From Nitzschia sp. pyKryTriq1 (lineage: Eukaryota > Bacillariophyta > Bacillariophyceae > Bacillariales > Bacillariaceae), in assembly GCA_956465555.1 (NCBI GenBank), contig OY101117.1, positions 3,286,001 through 3,350,000 on the forward strand: DNA of 64,000 nt, written 5' to 3'. Numbering within the stretch: the first letter of the stretch is position 1; each line of letters begins with the position of its first letter. Below the pieces are notes generated by a model. It ran no database searches. It saw nothing but the letters and a program-made list of their open reading frames with translations, and was not told the DNA's origin. Shown piece after piece: positions 1 to 9,295 of the stretch. A program made the position numbers and the translations under genes.

Positions 1-1934
1 GTAGAAGGCCGATTGCCAGGACTTTTCCTTGTAGGTGACGTCTCAACTGCAATTTTATCTGACTCTTCTTCCTCGAGCGGAGGAGCATCAGCATCAGAAT
101 CAGTGACGTGTGGATCCTCGTATTCATCGGTGGGAGATTCAAGGGTTATGGCGTCTTGTTGATCGTCTTCGATAGTTCTTGATGGAAGAGAAACGTCGGC
201 TACAGCCTCTTCCGTCCTCTTGCCAGCCTCGAAAAGCATCAGGCCGGATGCCGGTGGCCCATCATTAGCAGAATCATCCACGACGGCATCTTCCGTTTCG
301 AGCACTGATGGAATTGCTGCTGGGGTGGTGACATCCAAAGACATTAAGGAGGAAGCTGAGTCCTCGGCGTTCTTAATAATGGTGGCGCTCTCGTCTTCGT
401 CGTTGAGGACGGGGGTATTGGAGCCAACTATTTCTTTCTCCTCTTCAGTGATGGCGATGATGCTACTACCATTTCGGTCAGCACGTTTGGAAGCCAGACG
501 ATCCTTCCATTTCTGAACACGTTTGGTGGTTTTGCCTTTTCCGCTCTTTTTGGTGGAGGATCCTGAAGTCTTCTCATACGTCTCGTCCACCACTTCCGCT
601 AGTTCGGTCTTGTTGGAGGATGATTCTTGTTCTACGTTCAACAATAATTCATCTCCTCTGTTAGCATTGTCATGGTCGTCGTCACCACCACCACCACCAC
701 CACCACCAAAATCATCATCACCATCATCATCGTCGTGGGTATCATCATTATCACCTTGACGTTGGCTGCGCTTTTGCTCCAATCGATCCTTCCACTTTTT
801 GACCCTCTTTTTAGATCCCGTCGATTCTTTTTCCGATGGAGCCCCTCCTACTAGTAGTAGTGGAGGCACCGGTAGTTCTTGATTCTCCTTGTCGTGCTGG
901 GTTTCTGTCGTCGTCGCTACTACCTCCTGTACTGTCACGAAGTCAGTAGTAGCTTCACCATCCTCTTGCTCCTCCATGCTACCACTACTAGTAGCACTGC
1001 TTTCCGTACTGCCTTGTAAGTGCTGTTGCTGATCTTGCTCTTCTTCTTCTGCATTGGCATCCAGCAATGCTTTGCTCCCAGCCTCGTGTTGCTGCTGCTG
1101 CTGTTGTTGCTCTCGTTCTTCCTCTAGTACGGCTTGTTCCAATCGAATTTGCGCCGTGCGTTTTCGTTCTGCTTGCACTTGAAGTCGCGCCATTTCCAAG
1201 GCTCGAATCTGAGCTGCGGGATCATAATCATCGATTTTATCATTATTATTGCGGACTGATGTGTCTGCTGCTGCTGCTACTGCTGCTGTTGTTGTTGACT
1301 TTTGGGGTGTATCAACCTCGTCAAAAGGGGCTGCTGTAGTACTGGTGTTACTGGTACTGTTGGTATGGTTGTTGCTTGTACTAGTTTTGGGGCGAATGGG
1401 AGCAGAGTGCGTTACCACGGCATTCCATACTCCTTGCAGAGAGGAGGCGACTTTTTGACGTTTGGCCGCATCCTGAGCTTCAATCTCGTTGGCAATCCTA
1501 TCCAAATCCCCACATCGATAATCGTAGCGTTGCCAAAAATCTTCAAAACTGACGGTAGCAGCAGCAGCAGTAGTACTAGCAGTAGTACTAGCAGAAGCAC
1601 CACAACATAATTGTTGATAATAAAGGTCCACCATGGGATAAGTTTGTCGTTGTTGTTTGTAATATTCTTGTCGTGTCGGAGTATAAACGGAACGATAAAA
1701 GGTTTGGAGGAATTCTTTCATGTCGGAAGTGCGACTCAGTGGTGTCGTGTACGTAGATTCGCGACGTCTTCGATCTTCCACTTCCTGTTGCACACGGATC
1801 CGTAACAATGGATTCTTCCAAGGACTACCGCTACTACTACTACTAGTAGTAGTCCTAGCAGCAGCATGATGGAAAGGCGATGAGGAAGTTGAGGATGTGT
1901 TCCTCGCGGGCGAAGAATAAGCTGCGGTCGACAT
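1..1934 (-). CDS. Acidic coiled-coil/low-complexity protein, C-terminus off window
   Basis: An open frame runs from ATG at 1934 to the left edge without a stop, so the 3' end is missing. I do not recognise the family. The N-terminal ~180 residues are Ser/Thr-rich and then partly ordered (FLQTFYRSVYTPTRQEYY, FEDFWQRYDYRCGDLDRIA). A charged helix rich in Gln, Glu and Arg follows around 1080-1230 and is probably a coiled coil. The rest is acidic, with a Gly8 run beside Asp runs near 684-735. A basic motif KRVxKWKDRLxxKR occurs twice, near 768-815 and 490-535, separated by acidic sequence. This pattern of spaced basic helices in an acidic chain would suit binding to RNA, chromatin or a scaffold, but that is inference. 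The frame is supported by coding-like composition along its whole length. Start chosen as the first ATG after upstream stops. Confidence 0.75.
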   Translation of the reverse strand, partial: MSTAAYSSPARNTSSTSSSPFHHAAARTTTSSSSSGSPWKNPLLRIRVQQEVEDRRRRESTYTTPLSRTSDMKEFLQTFYRSVYTPTRQEYYKQQRQTYPMVDLYYQQLCCGASASTTASTTAAAATVSFEDFWQRYDYRCGDLDRIANEIEAQDAAKRQKVASSLQGVWNAVVTHSAPIRPKTSTSNNHTNSTSNTSTTAAPFDEVDTPQKSTTTAAVAAAADTSVRNNNDKIDDYDPAAQIRALEMARLQVQAERKRTAQIRLEQAVLEEEREQQQQQQQHEAGSKALLDANAEEEEQDQQQHLQGSTESSATSSGSMEEQEDGEATTDFVTVQEVVATTTETQHDKENQELPVPPLLLVGGAPSEKESTGSKKRVKKWKDRLEQKRSQRQGDNDDTHDDDDGDDDFGGGGGGGGDDDHDNANRGDELLLNVEQESSSNKTELAEVVDETYEKTSGSSTKKSGKGKTTKRVQKWKDRLASKRADRNGSSIIAITEEEKEIVGSNTPVLNDEDESATIIKNAEDSASSLMSLDVTTPAAIPSVLETEDAVVDDSANDGPPASGLMLFEAGKRTEEAVADVSLPSRTIEDDQQDAITLESPTDEYEDPHVTDSDADAPPLEEEESDKIAVETSPTRKSPGNRPS

Positions 1935-2970
1935 GATGTTGCGTTCTTGTGAGTTCTTATGAGGACAATACCAGGTAGACAACGTTCGTACAGTAGTCTT
2001 ATTTAGTGTAGTACAAGATCAAGAACAAGATCAAGAACAAGAGCAGTAACAGAGTAGCCAGTATTTAGTGTATTAGACGTCCACCTTCTTCTACCGGTCG
2101 ACCATCATCATCTTCAGAACTTCTGTTGTTTGTTTATTTCAAAAAATGAAGGCCGGCGTGATTTACTGGCCGGCCCGGTACACGTACTGTATATTTGTAG
2201 GTACACGTACTGTACACGTACTGTATTTGTAAGGTGAAAAAAGTCGCATCATTACTATATCTACAGATATGAGGATACGTATGAATCATCATCTTCTTTC
2301 ATTGAGCATGTTTGACGGACACGACTGAAATTCTGAATGAACGAACGAATGCATGACTGACGCGGACTGACTCATTCGAATAATACCTGCCGGTACAGTA
2401 ATATCACCGCGTTGATGATCCGGGACTCGCGATGATAAAAAATGATGATGATGATGATGATGATTCATTTTCAACGCTTCCTCGTTTTTGGCCCGCGGGC
2501 GGGGGGAAAAGCAAAGCGGAGATGCGCGATGATGACAAAACACAGCACAGTGCCTGTAATACTACTCTCTCATCTCTCGATCTCATCGTCCCTCTGCTTC
2601 CATCTTGCATCAACTCCAAGAATGAAACCATTATTTCCATTCCTTCCCCTCTACTACTACTACTACTACTACTACTACTAGATCTACTACTAGATAAAGA
2701 GACTATTACTTTCAAGATATTCCTAGCTACGAGAGTGCTGTACAAGTACCGTGTCTCCCTCTCCATCATCGGGCCTCCTGCAGCTGCTGACCACTATATT
2801 ATTCCTATTACTGTAATATGATGATACGAACAGCATTATTTTTGGAATAAGAAGAATAAGAAGAAGAAGAAGAACACCGCAAGCACATCATTCTACGATA
2901 GTTGTACATCATAATACCTACCAGTACCGACGACCGTGTATTACATATTATAATATCAGTCAAAAGAACA
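1935..2970. other. Divergent intergenic region, low complexity
   Basis: Spacer between two divergently transcribed genes. It contains ATG/ATC trinucleotide runs near 2440-2465, a CTA run near 2650-2680, a GAA run near 2855-2875, and repeated CACGTACTGTA-type words near 2200-2225. The short open frames here consist of simple repeat and have no support as genes. Both flanking promoters must lie here. Confidence 0.6.
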
Positions 2971-5900
2971 ATGGTGTGGCGGCGACGAGGACGCCTGCTC
3001 TGTGGGTACTGGTACTTGTACTGGCACTGGTACTCCGGGATAATTCTGGTAGTTGGGTATTATGATGCTGCTGCTGCTGCTGTTTCTGCTGCTGTTTCTG
3101 CTGCTGTTTCTGGTGCTGCTGCTGCTGCTACAAGTACTACCATTTCTGCCTCTGCCAAAGAATCAAGCTTTTCGTCGTCGTCGTCACCTCGATTATCCAT
3201 GCAAAGAATGCAACGATTCGATTTAAAGCCTACCGGTGCTCTTGCCAAAGAACGGCATCGAAGACTACTACTGCTGCGACGACGACAACGACGACGACGC
3301 CTCGAGAAAGAGAAAGACAAAGCGGGTGATTCCATTCAAGAATATGAAGAAGAAGAAGATGATGATGATGAAGAAGAAGAAGATTCTTGGTTTCATCCTC
3401 AGGTCCGGGCGGTATATGCAACATTACATCCAATCACGTCGTCTTCTCCCAATAACAACAGCAATACAGATGATGATGATGATGCAGATGATGATACAGA
3501 TGATGATGACGATGATACAGAAGACTTTCACCGCCACTACCATGACTTTGTCAAGCATCGACATTTGTCTCGCTATGAACGACAACTCCGCACGGAGCTA
3601 CAGCACGAGGTTCATCCCCTTTGGATGGGAAATTATTCGGAATTTTCAGTGCCCGCCGTGATGACGACGACTCCTACTCCTACTCCTATTCCGAATACCA
3701 CCCTTTCCAACGCTACGCTATTAGCACCGATCCAAAACGAGCAAAAAAGAAGAAGAAGAAGAAGACGACTCTTCTCCCAACAAATCATACGACCCGGTGC
3801 CCCTGACGGCGACGATCGCAATAGTGTTTCCTCATCGGTGATTTCGGGAGGACAATTTAACCACTATCAAGGAATTCCATTGTCACAAGGTTATGGGACG
3901 CATTATGTTCATTTATGGGTCGGATCGCCTATTCCTCAACGACAATCGGTCATTGTCGATACGGGATCGCATTTTACCGCCTTTCCTTGTACGGGATGTC
4001 GGGATTGTGGACAAGATCATCATACCGATCCCTATTTTGATCCCACCCAATCGCAAACCTTTCATTCTCTCACCTGTCCCAAGGAATGTCAAGAACATGC
4101 CACGTGTGAAACTACTACTACTACTACTAGTACTACTACTACAAATGACGGTGTGGAAGAACAACAAGGACCGGATCAGCGAACAATGAATCGACAGCAA
4201 CAGCAACAGCAACCACCACCACCACCACATACTATAATGGGAAATATGCGATACAACCATCCATCTACACAATATCATTCTGAAAATATGGACGACGACG
4301 ACGACGACAACAACAACAATATAAAAAAGAAAGGCGATCCAGCAACAGCATCACCACGGTGTCAATTTACTCAATCGTATACCGAAGGAAGTTCGTGGAT
4401 GGCCTATCAAGCCCGAGATGTGGTCTATGCGGGTGGGCCAGATGTTCTGGAAGCCGCAAATCCTCTCGATCGACAGTATTCCCTCCCATTCATGTTTGGA
4501 TGTTTGCAACAGTCTTCAGGTCTCTTTATTACACAACTCGCCGACGGTATTATGGGCATGTCGGCTCATGAAGCGACATTGCCCAAACAACTATACAATC
4601 ACGGAAAATTGGAATACAACATGTTTGCCATGTGCTTTCGAAAAGAATTGGGAACCTCCCGACGAGGCGTCACGGCGGGAAGCATGACCTTGGGCGGCGT
4701 CTCATCGACCCTTGATACGTCTCCCATGGTCTTTGCCCGCAACACTCAACCCTACGGATGGTTCACGGTCTATGTCGAAAACATCTATATTGCCAAAAAT
4801 GGGGGCAGTCAATTTCTATTGGACGACTCAGCCTCCCAGAAGCTACTGGACAGCATTTCCAAAGTCCCAATCAATGTCGAAAAGGTCAATTCCGGTAAAG
4901 GTGTTATTGTGGATAGTGGAACGACCGATACCTATTTGAATATCAATGCCATGCCCGCCTTTGTCAAGGTCTGGAAACAAGTGACGGGTGGGATGGAATA
5001 TACCCATGCTCCCGTCTTTTTGACGAAATCTCAACTGGAACGTCTTCCCACTGTATTGATTCAATGCCAAGCGGCGCCCAGTAGCAGTATTATCAATAGT
5101 GGCGGCGGTGCCGCTACTACTAGCAAGGAACCAACAACAACCAGTACGACAGATCCAACCACGAGGACGAGGACCAAGGCTACTACTGCTACCACGACTA
5201 CCACTACCACGACGGCAGCACCACCACCTCTAGTCGATGCTCCGTTGGTAGTAGGACAAGTTGGTCGATTGGATCCCAAACGGCCGCAGGATTTCTTATG
5301 GGCCATTCCGGCCGAACATTACATGGAATATTCTCCCACTCTCAAAATGTATACATCGCGACTGTACTTTACCGAAACGCGGGGTGGGGTATTGGGAGCC
5401 AATGCCATGCAGGGTCATAATGTGTTGTTTGATTGGCAGCACGGGCGGATCGGATTTTCGCAATCGAGTTGTGAATACGATTTGTTGGAACAACAAGACA
5501 ACAGAGATTATGCCAAGGAGACCTATCCGAGTGGCAATTGTGTCTTGGGTTCTCCTATTTTGACGACATCGTGTATCGAGTCAGTGGATGTGTCGATCTG
5601 TGAAGCCTCGGATCGGCCGGACAATGTCCAAGTTTTGGGTACCGAAGTGTGGACCCGCGTGGTAGAAACACCGGGGAGTGATCCGGAATCGTGTCAGCAA
5701 GTTGCGGCCAACGAGTTGTTGTCGAGTACTAGTGGTGGTGGTGGTGGTGGTGGTGATCGTGCTTATTTGGATGCCGAATGGGACGAGTCGGTCGTGGAAT
5801 GTTCCTGGAAAGGACTATGTACCGAATTTCGGCCGTGTCAAATCCCATGTCTGGAGGCCATGGAGCATTACAAGTCGAGTCAGACCAAGAAGATGATCCT

Positions 5901-7122
5901 TACGAGCGAAACCGCTTCAGACCCCAAGGGCGAAAAGGACAACGTTCAATGTGGAGATACCTTTTGGAGTGCCTGTGACTTTGATTGCGAACAATCGCGA
6001 CTGGTCTCGGTACTGACGGAGGATGGAGTCTGTAAAGAGTCGTCGAGGGCCTCTCGAGAATGTCACGTGGATGCGTGTGGAAGGACCGACCCCTGTCTCG
6101 TTCCCTTTTTGGTGCATGCAATTCTGGTATTAGAGACACCGAACCAAGACGAATGGACCTTGAGCTCCTTGGAACGCTTCCAAGAAGAATTTACGCGAGT
6201 AGCTCATCTGCCCGAGTTTTCCAGTATTGCGGCTCGACGGCCGCTTTTTCGTCAAGGAGATGTCGATGTTTTGGTTGTACGACCATGGCAAGACGAAGAA
6301 GGAGGAACAGAGGGCACAGTGTTCAAGGAACGTCAACACCAGGGGATCCAGTTGATACTTCAAGTATCTATTTTCAACCCGAACGTCCTAAAGATTTCTT
6401 ATCGCAGCAAGGATCGAAGATTGACAGAAGACTCGGGTAATGCCAAGCGCCAGTTGCTTCAAGAGGTGGGTGTCCTGTGGCAAAACTTGACGCAGCCGTT
6501 TCGGGTTCCCAAACAGACCTTCACTTGCAATCCCTCCGACCTCTATCCTTTGGCCAAAGATGCCGTCGAAATGGCCAACGGCATCCTCGAACATCCGCAG
6601 TTCGGAACACGTTTACTGGAACATATGCCATCCTACTACACCAAGGCCCGGGTCGTATCATCCTGGACCATTGGGACACAAGTTTACGACGCGAATGTCA
6701 ACTATTACGGGCCCATCGCCATGACGCCCTACCTATTGATTTTTCGTATTCTCTACGAAACGTCACTAGTCTTTTTCTTTTTGTCGTTGTGCTCCTGCAT
6801 CCTTCAGTGCTGTCATACCTATCGACACTTTTGGAGTGCACTCCGGCGTCGGTGGTGTGGCAAACCCGCGCGATATTATCAAGCCATCGAGACGGACGAT
6901 CCCGACGAGGAGAGATTGACCGAGCAGAAATCACCGGGAAGTAGCAGTAGCAGCAGCAACAGTCGCGGGAACTCTCCAAGGGACGTGCAAATGGAACTCG
7001 AGTTGTCCTATGTGCGGACTTTTTCAGATAGCCACAACAAGAGTGCCACGAAGGCTACGAAACGGCACAACTCCTTGTCCCATCCCAGATCACTAGAGAG
7101 TCCGAAGGTAGATTCATTCTAG
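2971..7122 (+). CDS. Pepsin-family (A1) aspartyl protease, membrane anchored
   Basis: Predicted secretory-pathway aspartyl protease of 1383 residues. The ATG at 2971 is preferred over an upstream in-frame ATG at 2902 because it places a basic stretch directly before a hydrophobic leader (residues ~1-35). Low-complexity Ala, Ser and Asp runs follow to about residue 300. The first catalytic motif DTGS is at ~330 and is followed by FPCTGCRDCG, a cysteine-rich flap-side insert like that of nepenthesin and plasmepsin V-type enzymes. The second catalytic motif DSGTT is at ~648. The segment between lobes carries Thr-rich and poly-Gln/Asp insertions. After the protease lies a Cys-rich part; residues ~998-1040 (WSAC..C..C..R.C..C) resemble a thrombospondin type 1 repeat. 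One transmembrane helix is near 1253-1280 and a ~100-residue Ser/Thr-rich cytosolic tail ends the protein. Both catalytic Asp are present, so an active type I membrane protease is likely. Substrate unknown. Confidence 0.92.
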   Translation: MVWRRRGRLLCGYWYLYWHWYSGIILVVGYYDAAAAAVSAAVSAAVSGAAAAATSTTISASAKESSFSSSSSPRLSMQRMQRFDLKPTGALAKERHRRLLLLRRRQRRRRLEKEKDKAGDSIQEYEEEEDDDDEEEEDSWFHPQVRAVYATLHPITSSSPNNNSNTDDDDDADDDTDDDDDDTEDFHRHYHDFVKHRHLSRYERQLRTELQHEVHPLWMGNYSEFSVPAVMTTTPTPTPIPNTTLSNATLLAPIQNEQKRRRRRRRLFSQQIIRPGAPDGDDRNSVSSSVISGGQFNHYQGIPLSQGYGTHYVHLWVGSPIPQRQSVIVDTGSHFTAFPCTGCRDCGQDHHTDPYFDPTQSQTFHSLTCPKECQEHATCETTTTTTSTTTTNDGVEEQQGPDQRTMNRQQQQQQPPPPPHTIMGNMRYNHPSTQYHSENMDDDDDDNNNNIKKKGDPATASPRCQFTQSYTEGSSWMAYQARDVVYAGGPDVLEAANPLDRQYSLPFMFGCLQQSSGLFITQLADGIMGMSAHEATLPKQLYNHGKLEYNMFAMCFRKELGTSRRGVTAGSMTLGGVSSTLDTSPMVFARNTQPYGWFTVYVENIYIAKNGGSQFLLDDSASQKLLDSISKVPINVEKVNSGKGVIVDSGTTDTYLNINAMPAFVKVWKQVTGGMEYTHAPVFLTKSQLERLPTVLIQCQAAPSSSIINSGGGAATTSKEPTTTSTTDPTTRTRTKATTATTTTTTTTAAPPPLVDAPLVVGQVGRLDPKRPQDFLWAIPAEHYMEYSPTLKMYTSRLYFTETRGGVLGANAMQGHNVLFDWQHGRIGFSQSSCEYDLLEQQDNRDYAKETYPSGNCVLGSPILTTSCIESVDVSICEASDRPDNVQVLGTEVWTRVVETPGSDPESCQQVAANELLSSTSGGGGGGGDRAYLDAEWDESVVECSWKGLCTEFRPCQIPCLEAMEHYKSSQTKKMILTSETASDPKGEKDNVQCGDTFWSACDFDCEQSRLVSVLTEDGVCKESSRASRECHVDACGRTDPCLVPFLVHAILVLETPNQDEWTLSSLERFQEEFTRVAHLPEFSSIAARRPLFRQGDVDVLVVRPWQDEEGGTEGTVFKERQHQGIQLILQVSIFNPNVLKISYRSKDRRLTEDSGNAKRQLLQEVGVLWQNLTQPFRVPKQTFTCNPSDLYPLAKDAVEMANGILEHPQFGTRLLEHMPSYYTKARVVSSWTIGTQVYDANVNYYGPIAMTPYLLIFRILYETSLVFFFLSLCSCILQCCHTYRHFWSALRRRWCGKPARYYQAIETDDPDEERLTEQKSPGSSSSSSNSRGNSPRDVQMELELSYVRTFSDSHNKSATKATKRHNSLSHPRSLESPKVDSF

Positions 7123-7231
7123 CGGAAGCGAAAGAATCAGATAGAATCAGCATCGCCATACTGTCAGTATGCAAAGATAGATAATCAAAAATTGAGCTAT
7201 GTACGAGTACTCTTGTGACATACTGAAACTC

Positions 7232-8326
7232 CTAAAGAGGCCTCCAATTGATTCCACTTTCGTTTGGCTCGAAAACCAAGACAGCTCGGAGATCGTCCAC
7301 CAACTCGCGACTCACGCCACATATCACGGACTTGCCATACAAATCAAACTCAACGTTAGGCTTTTGATGGATTGTTTCCATGACGCATCCAGTTTCTTCA
7401 CAAATCACTAGTCCAGCAGCATAGTCCCACGGCTTCCATCCTTCACTGACAATACCCGAGTATACTATATCTAGTCGTCCCGTCGCCACGTAACACAAGT
7501 CCAAGACTCCACTCCCCAATTGACGTATGGCTCTGCATCCATTTTGAAGAATTTTCGAAACGGCTCCCAGCATGGCGTCAATCTCATCCTGCTTTCGAGA
7601 ATAGCCAAACTCGCAACATACCACCGCCGTTTCCAGGGACGTCTTTGGATTCCGTTGTCGAATAATCTGGGCTCCATTCCGAAAGGCACCGTATCCCTTT
7701 ACTGCAACATACCATTCTTCCATTGCCGGGGCGTATACCACACCCATGACCGGTCTCCCATTCACACAAAATCCAATACTGATACAAGTCATGAAAAGAC
7801 CTTGCGAAAAGTTGGTTGTTCCATCGATAGGGTCAATAATCCATGTGGGCGTATCCTTTTTCAGTGGGGGGATTCTTCCTGTCCCGACAGTCTCTTCTCC
7901 AATGATGTCATGGGATGGAAACATCGATTGTATCCCTTTCATAATGTAATGCTCATTCTCTACATCCACTTTGGTACAAAAATCGACACTGTTGGATTTG
8001 GTTTCTAAAATGCCCAAATCAAAATTGGATTCTTCGACAGTTCCTTTGGCATGGAGAAATCCCTTCATATTCGATCCTGCCTGGCATGCCAAACGGATGG
8101 CCAACTCCAATTCTTGGGCGTGCGGAGATTGCAAAAGGGGTTCGGGGATGCATGGTGGACCGGGATCGGATGATGATACTGATGACTCCTTATTATTAGC
8201 AGCATTCTTCTTCCGAACAGGATCCAAAAGGTAGGAAGAGGCTATCGTCGCTGCTACAACAGCAGCAGCACTTGCGGTTGCCGCAATGGCAATCATCATG
8301 GACGAGGAAGAATTTCCGGACGTCAT
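7232..8326 (-). CDS. Inositol monophosphatase family phosphatase
   Basis: A single-exon protein of 364 residues. It has the metal-binding signature of the Mg-dependent, lithium-sensitive phosphatase family: GEET near residue 140, WIIDPIDGTTNF near 160-172, and PWDYAAG near 300. Family members hydrolyse myo-inositol monophosphates, or related substrates such as histidinol phosphate or galactose 1-phosphate, so the exact substrate is not fixed by these motifs. The N-terminus adds a hydrophobic Ala-rich segment (residues ~9-34), which canonical cytosolic IMPases lack; it is probably a signal anchor or targeting leader. It shares a ~0.5 kb divergent spacer with the small plastid protein gene. The catalytic core is complete and no frame damage is seen. 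Confidence 0.93.
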   Translation of the reverse strand: MTSGNSSSSMMIAIAATASAAAVVAATIASSYLLDPVRKKNAANNKESSVSSSDPGPPCIPEPLLQSPHAQELELAIRLACQAGSNMKGFLHAKGTVEESNFDLGILETKSNSVDFCTKVDVENEHYIMKGIQSMFPSHDIIGEETVGTGRIPPLKKDTPTWIIDPIDGTTNFSQGLFMTCISIGFCVNGRPVMGVVYAPAMEEWYVAVKGYGAFRNGAQIIRQRNPKTSLETAVVCCEFGYSRKQDEIDAMLGAVSKILQNGCRAIRQLGSGVLDLCYVATGRLDIVYSGIVSEGWKPWDYAAGLVICEETGCVMETIHQKPNVEFDLYGKSVICGVSRELVDDLRAVLVFEPNESGINWRPL

Positions 8327-8842
8327 CGTCTAGCTGCACTTTTTCAAAAAATAAATAAATAGTAACAACCTCTCTGCCCGAAATCAATTCAATCAATACA
8401 TGGATCGGTCGCGATGAAGAGGAGAGTGACGATGATGAAGAGTGCGAGAAAAGTCGTCGGTTGATGTCTCGAAAATGATGTAAAAAGTGACCGACCATCA
8501 CGCACCGATGACCGCACTGACGTTTTGATGGGTGTCAATCGACAGGATGAGTGCCAGACATCCGGGGACACAGCCAAACGCACAGAAAATCACATGTTGC
8601 TGACGTCGACACTCTTTTTGACACCTTTCCGTTGGATGAAAGATCCAAATCCGGCGGGTGCCCTCAAAGATACCGTCGCCAAAACCCATCATCGCACGTT
8701 GGAACAGTGTGTGGAGCAGGCGGAAATCCAGAACAAGAAAGAAGACGATGCTTTATGCGATCGTAATAGGGTTACAATTCCACCTTTCTGCTGTACGTTG
8801 CTAATACTCCAAAGATCGAAGTCGCAATCGAAAACCACCACC
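8327..8842. other. Divergent spacer between IMPase and plastid protein genes
   Basis: Non-coding spacer. An open frame continues upstream in frame with the gene at 8843, but nothing in it is recognisable, and the ATG at 8843 has a CCACC context and opens a clean signal peptide, so the upstream part is treated as leader. An AAATAAATAAAT stretch lies near 8348. Confidence 0.5.
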
Positions 8843-9295
8843 ATGAAGTTCTTTTCTTTCGCCTTGATTGCCTCCAGCGTGCTTGGATTTGCCGCTTCGT
8901 TCACCCCACCATCATCCCTTCGAAACAGCAATGTCGCTTCGTCAGCGACGAGGGTATACGGCTTCGGTAAGTATAGGGTGGTAGTTTCTCAAGTGAATAG
9001 ATAATGCTGCCATGTCACTGCCGACGAATTCACTGATACGCATGATCCTCCCATTAATTTACTCCTCTTCTCTTCTTCAGACCCCGATGCCCTTCAACAC
9101 ATGACACAGCAGGGCATTGAGGCCGCTCGAGTGCTCTTTCTCGACTGTGACAATGGAGAATGTTCCATGATTGAAGGAACGCACGCTACTGATGGTGGTT
9201 GGCACCTTGAAAACAAGCTAGGAGGAGTTTACGAAAGCAGAAATACTGGCCACTCCTCTCAACTCCTCATGATGGAAATGGAAGATACCGAGTAG
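8843..9295 (+). CDS. Small plastid-targeted protein (2 exons)
   Basis: Exons 8843-8966 and 9081-9295, joined in phase 1 across a 114-base intron (GTAAGT...TTCTTCAG), give 112 residues. The N-terminus MKFFSFALIASSVLGFAASF is a signal peptide with predicted cleavage just before Phe. It is followed by a Ser/Arg-rich, acid-poor stretch. This is the bipartite leader used by diatoms for import into the complex plastid, where Phe at +1 is decisive. The mature part (~75 residues) has DCDNGECSMIEG and a conserved-looking GGWHLENKLGG; I do not recognise a family. Two Cys near the middle could bind metal or form a disulfide. Function is unknown; the targeting call is firm, the role is not. Confidence 0.75.

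Noticed and set aside
2404-2821. Several overlapping frames on both strands
   Set aside because: They consist of ATC/CTA simple repeats read in different frames; no start context or domain.
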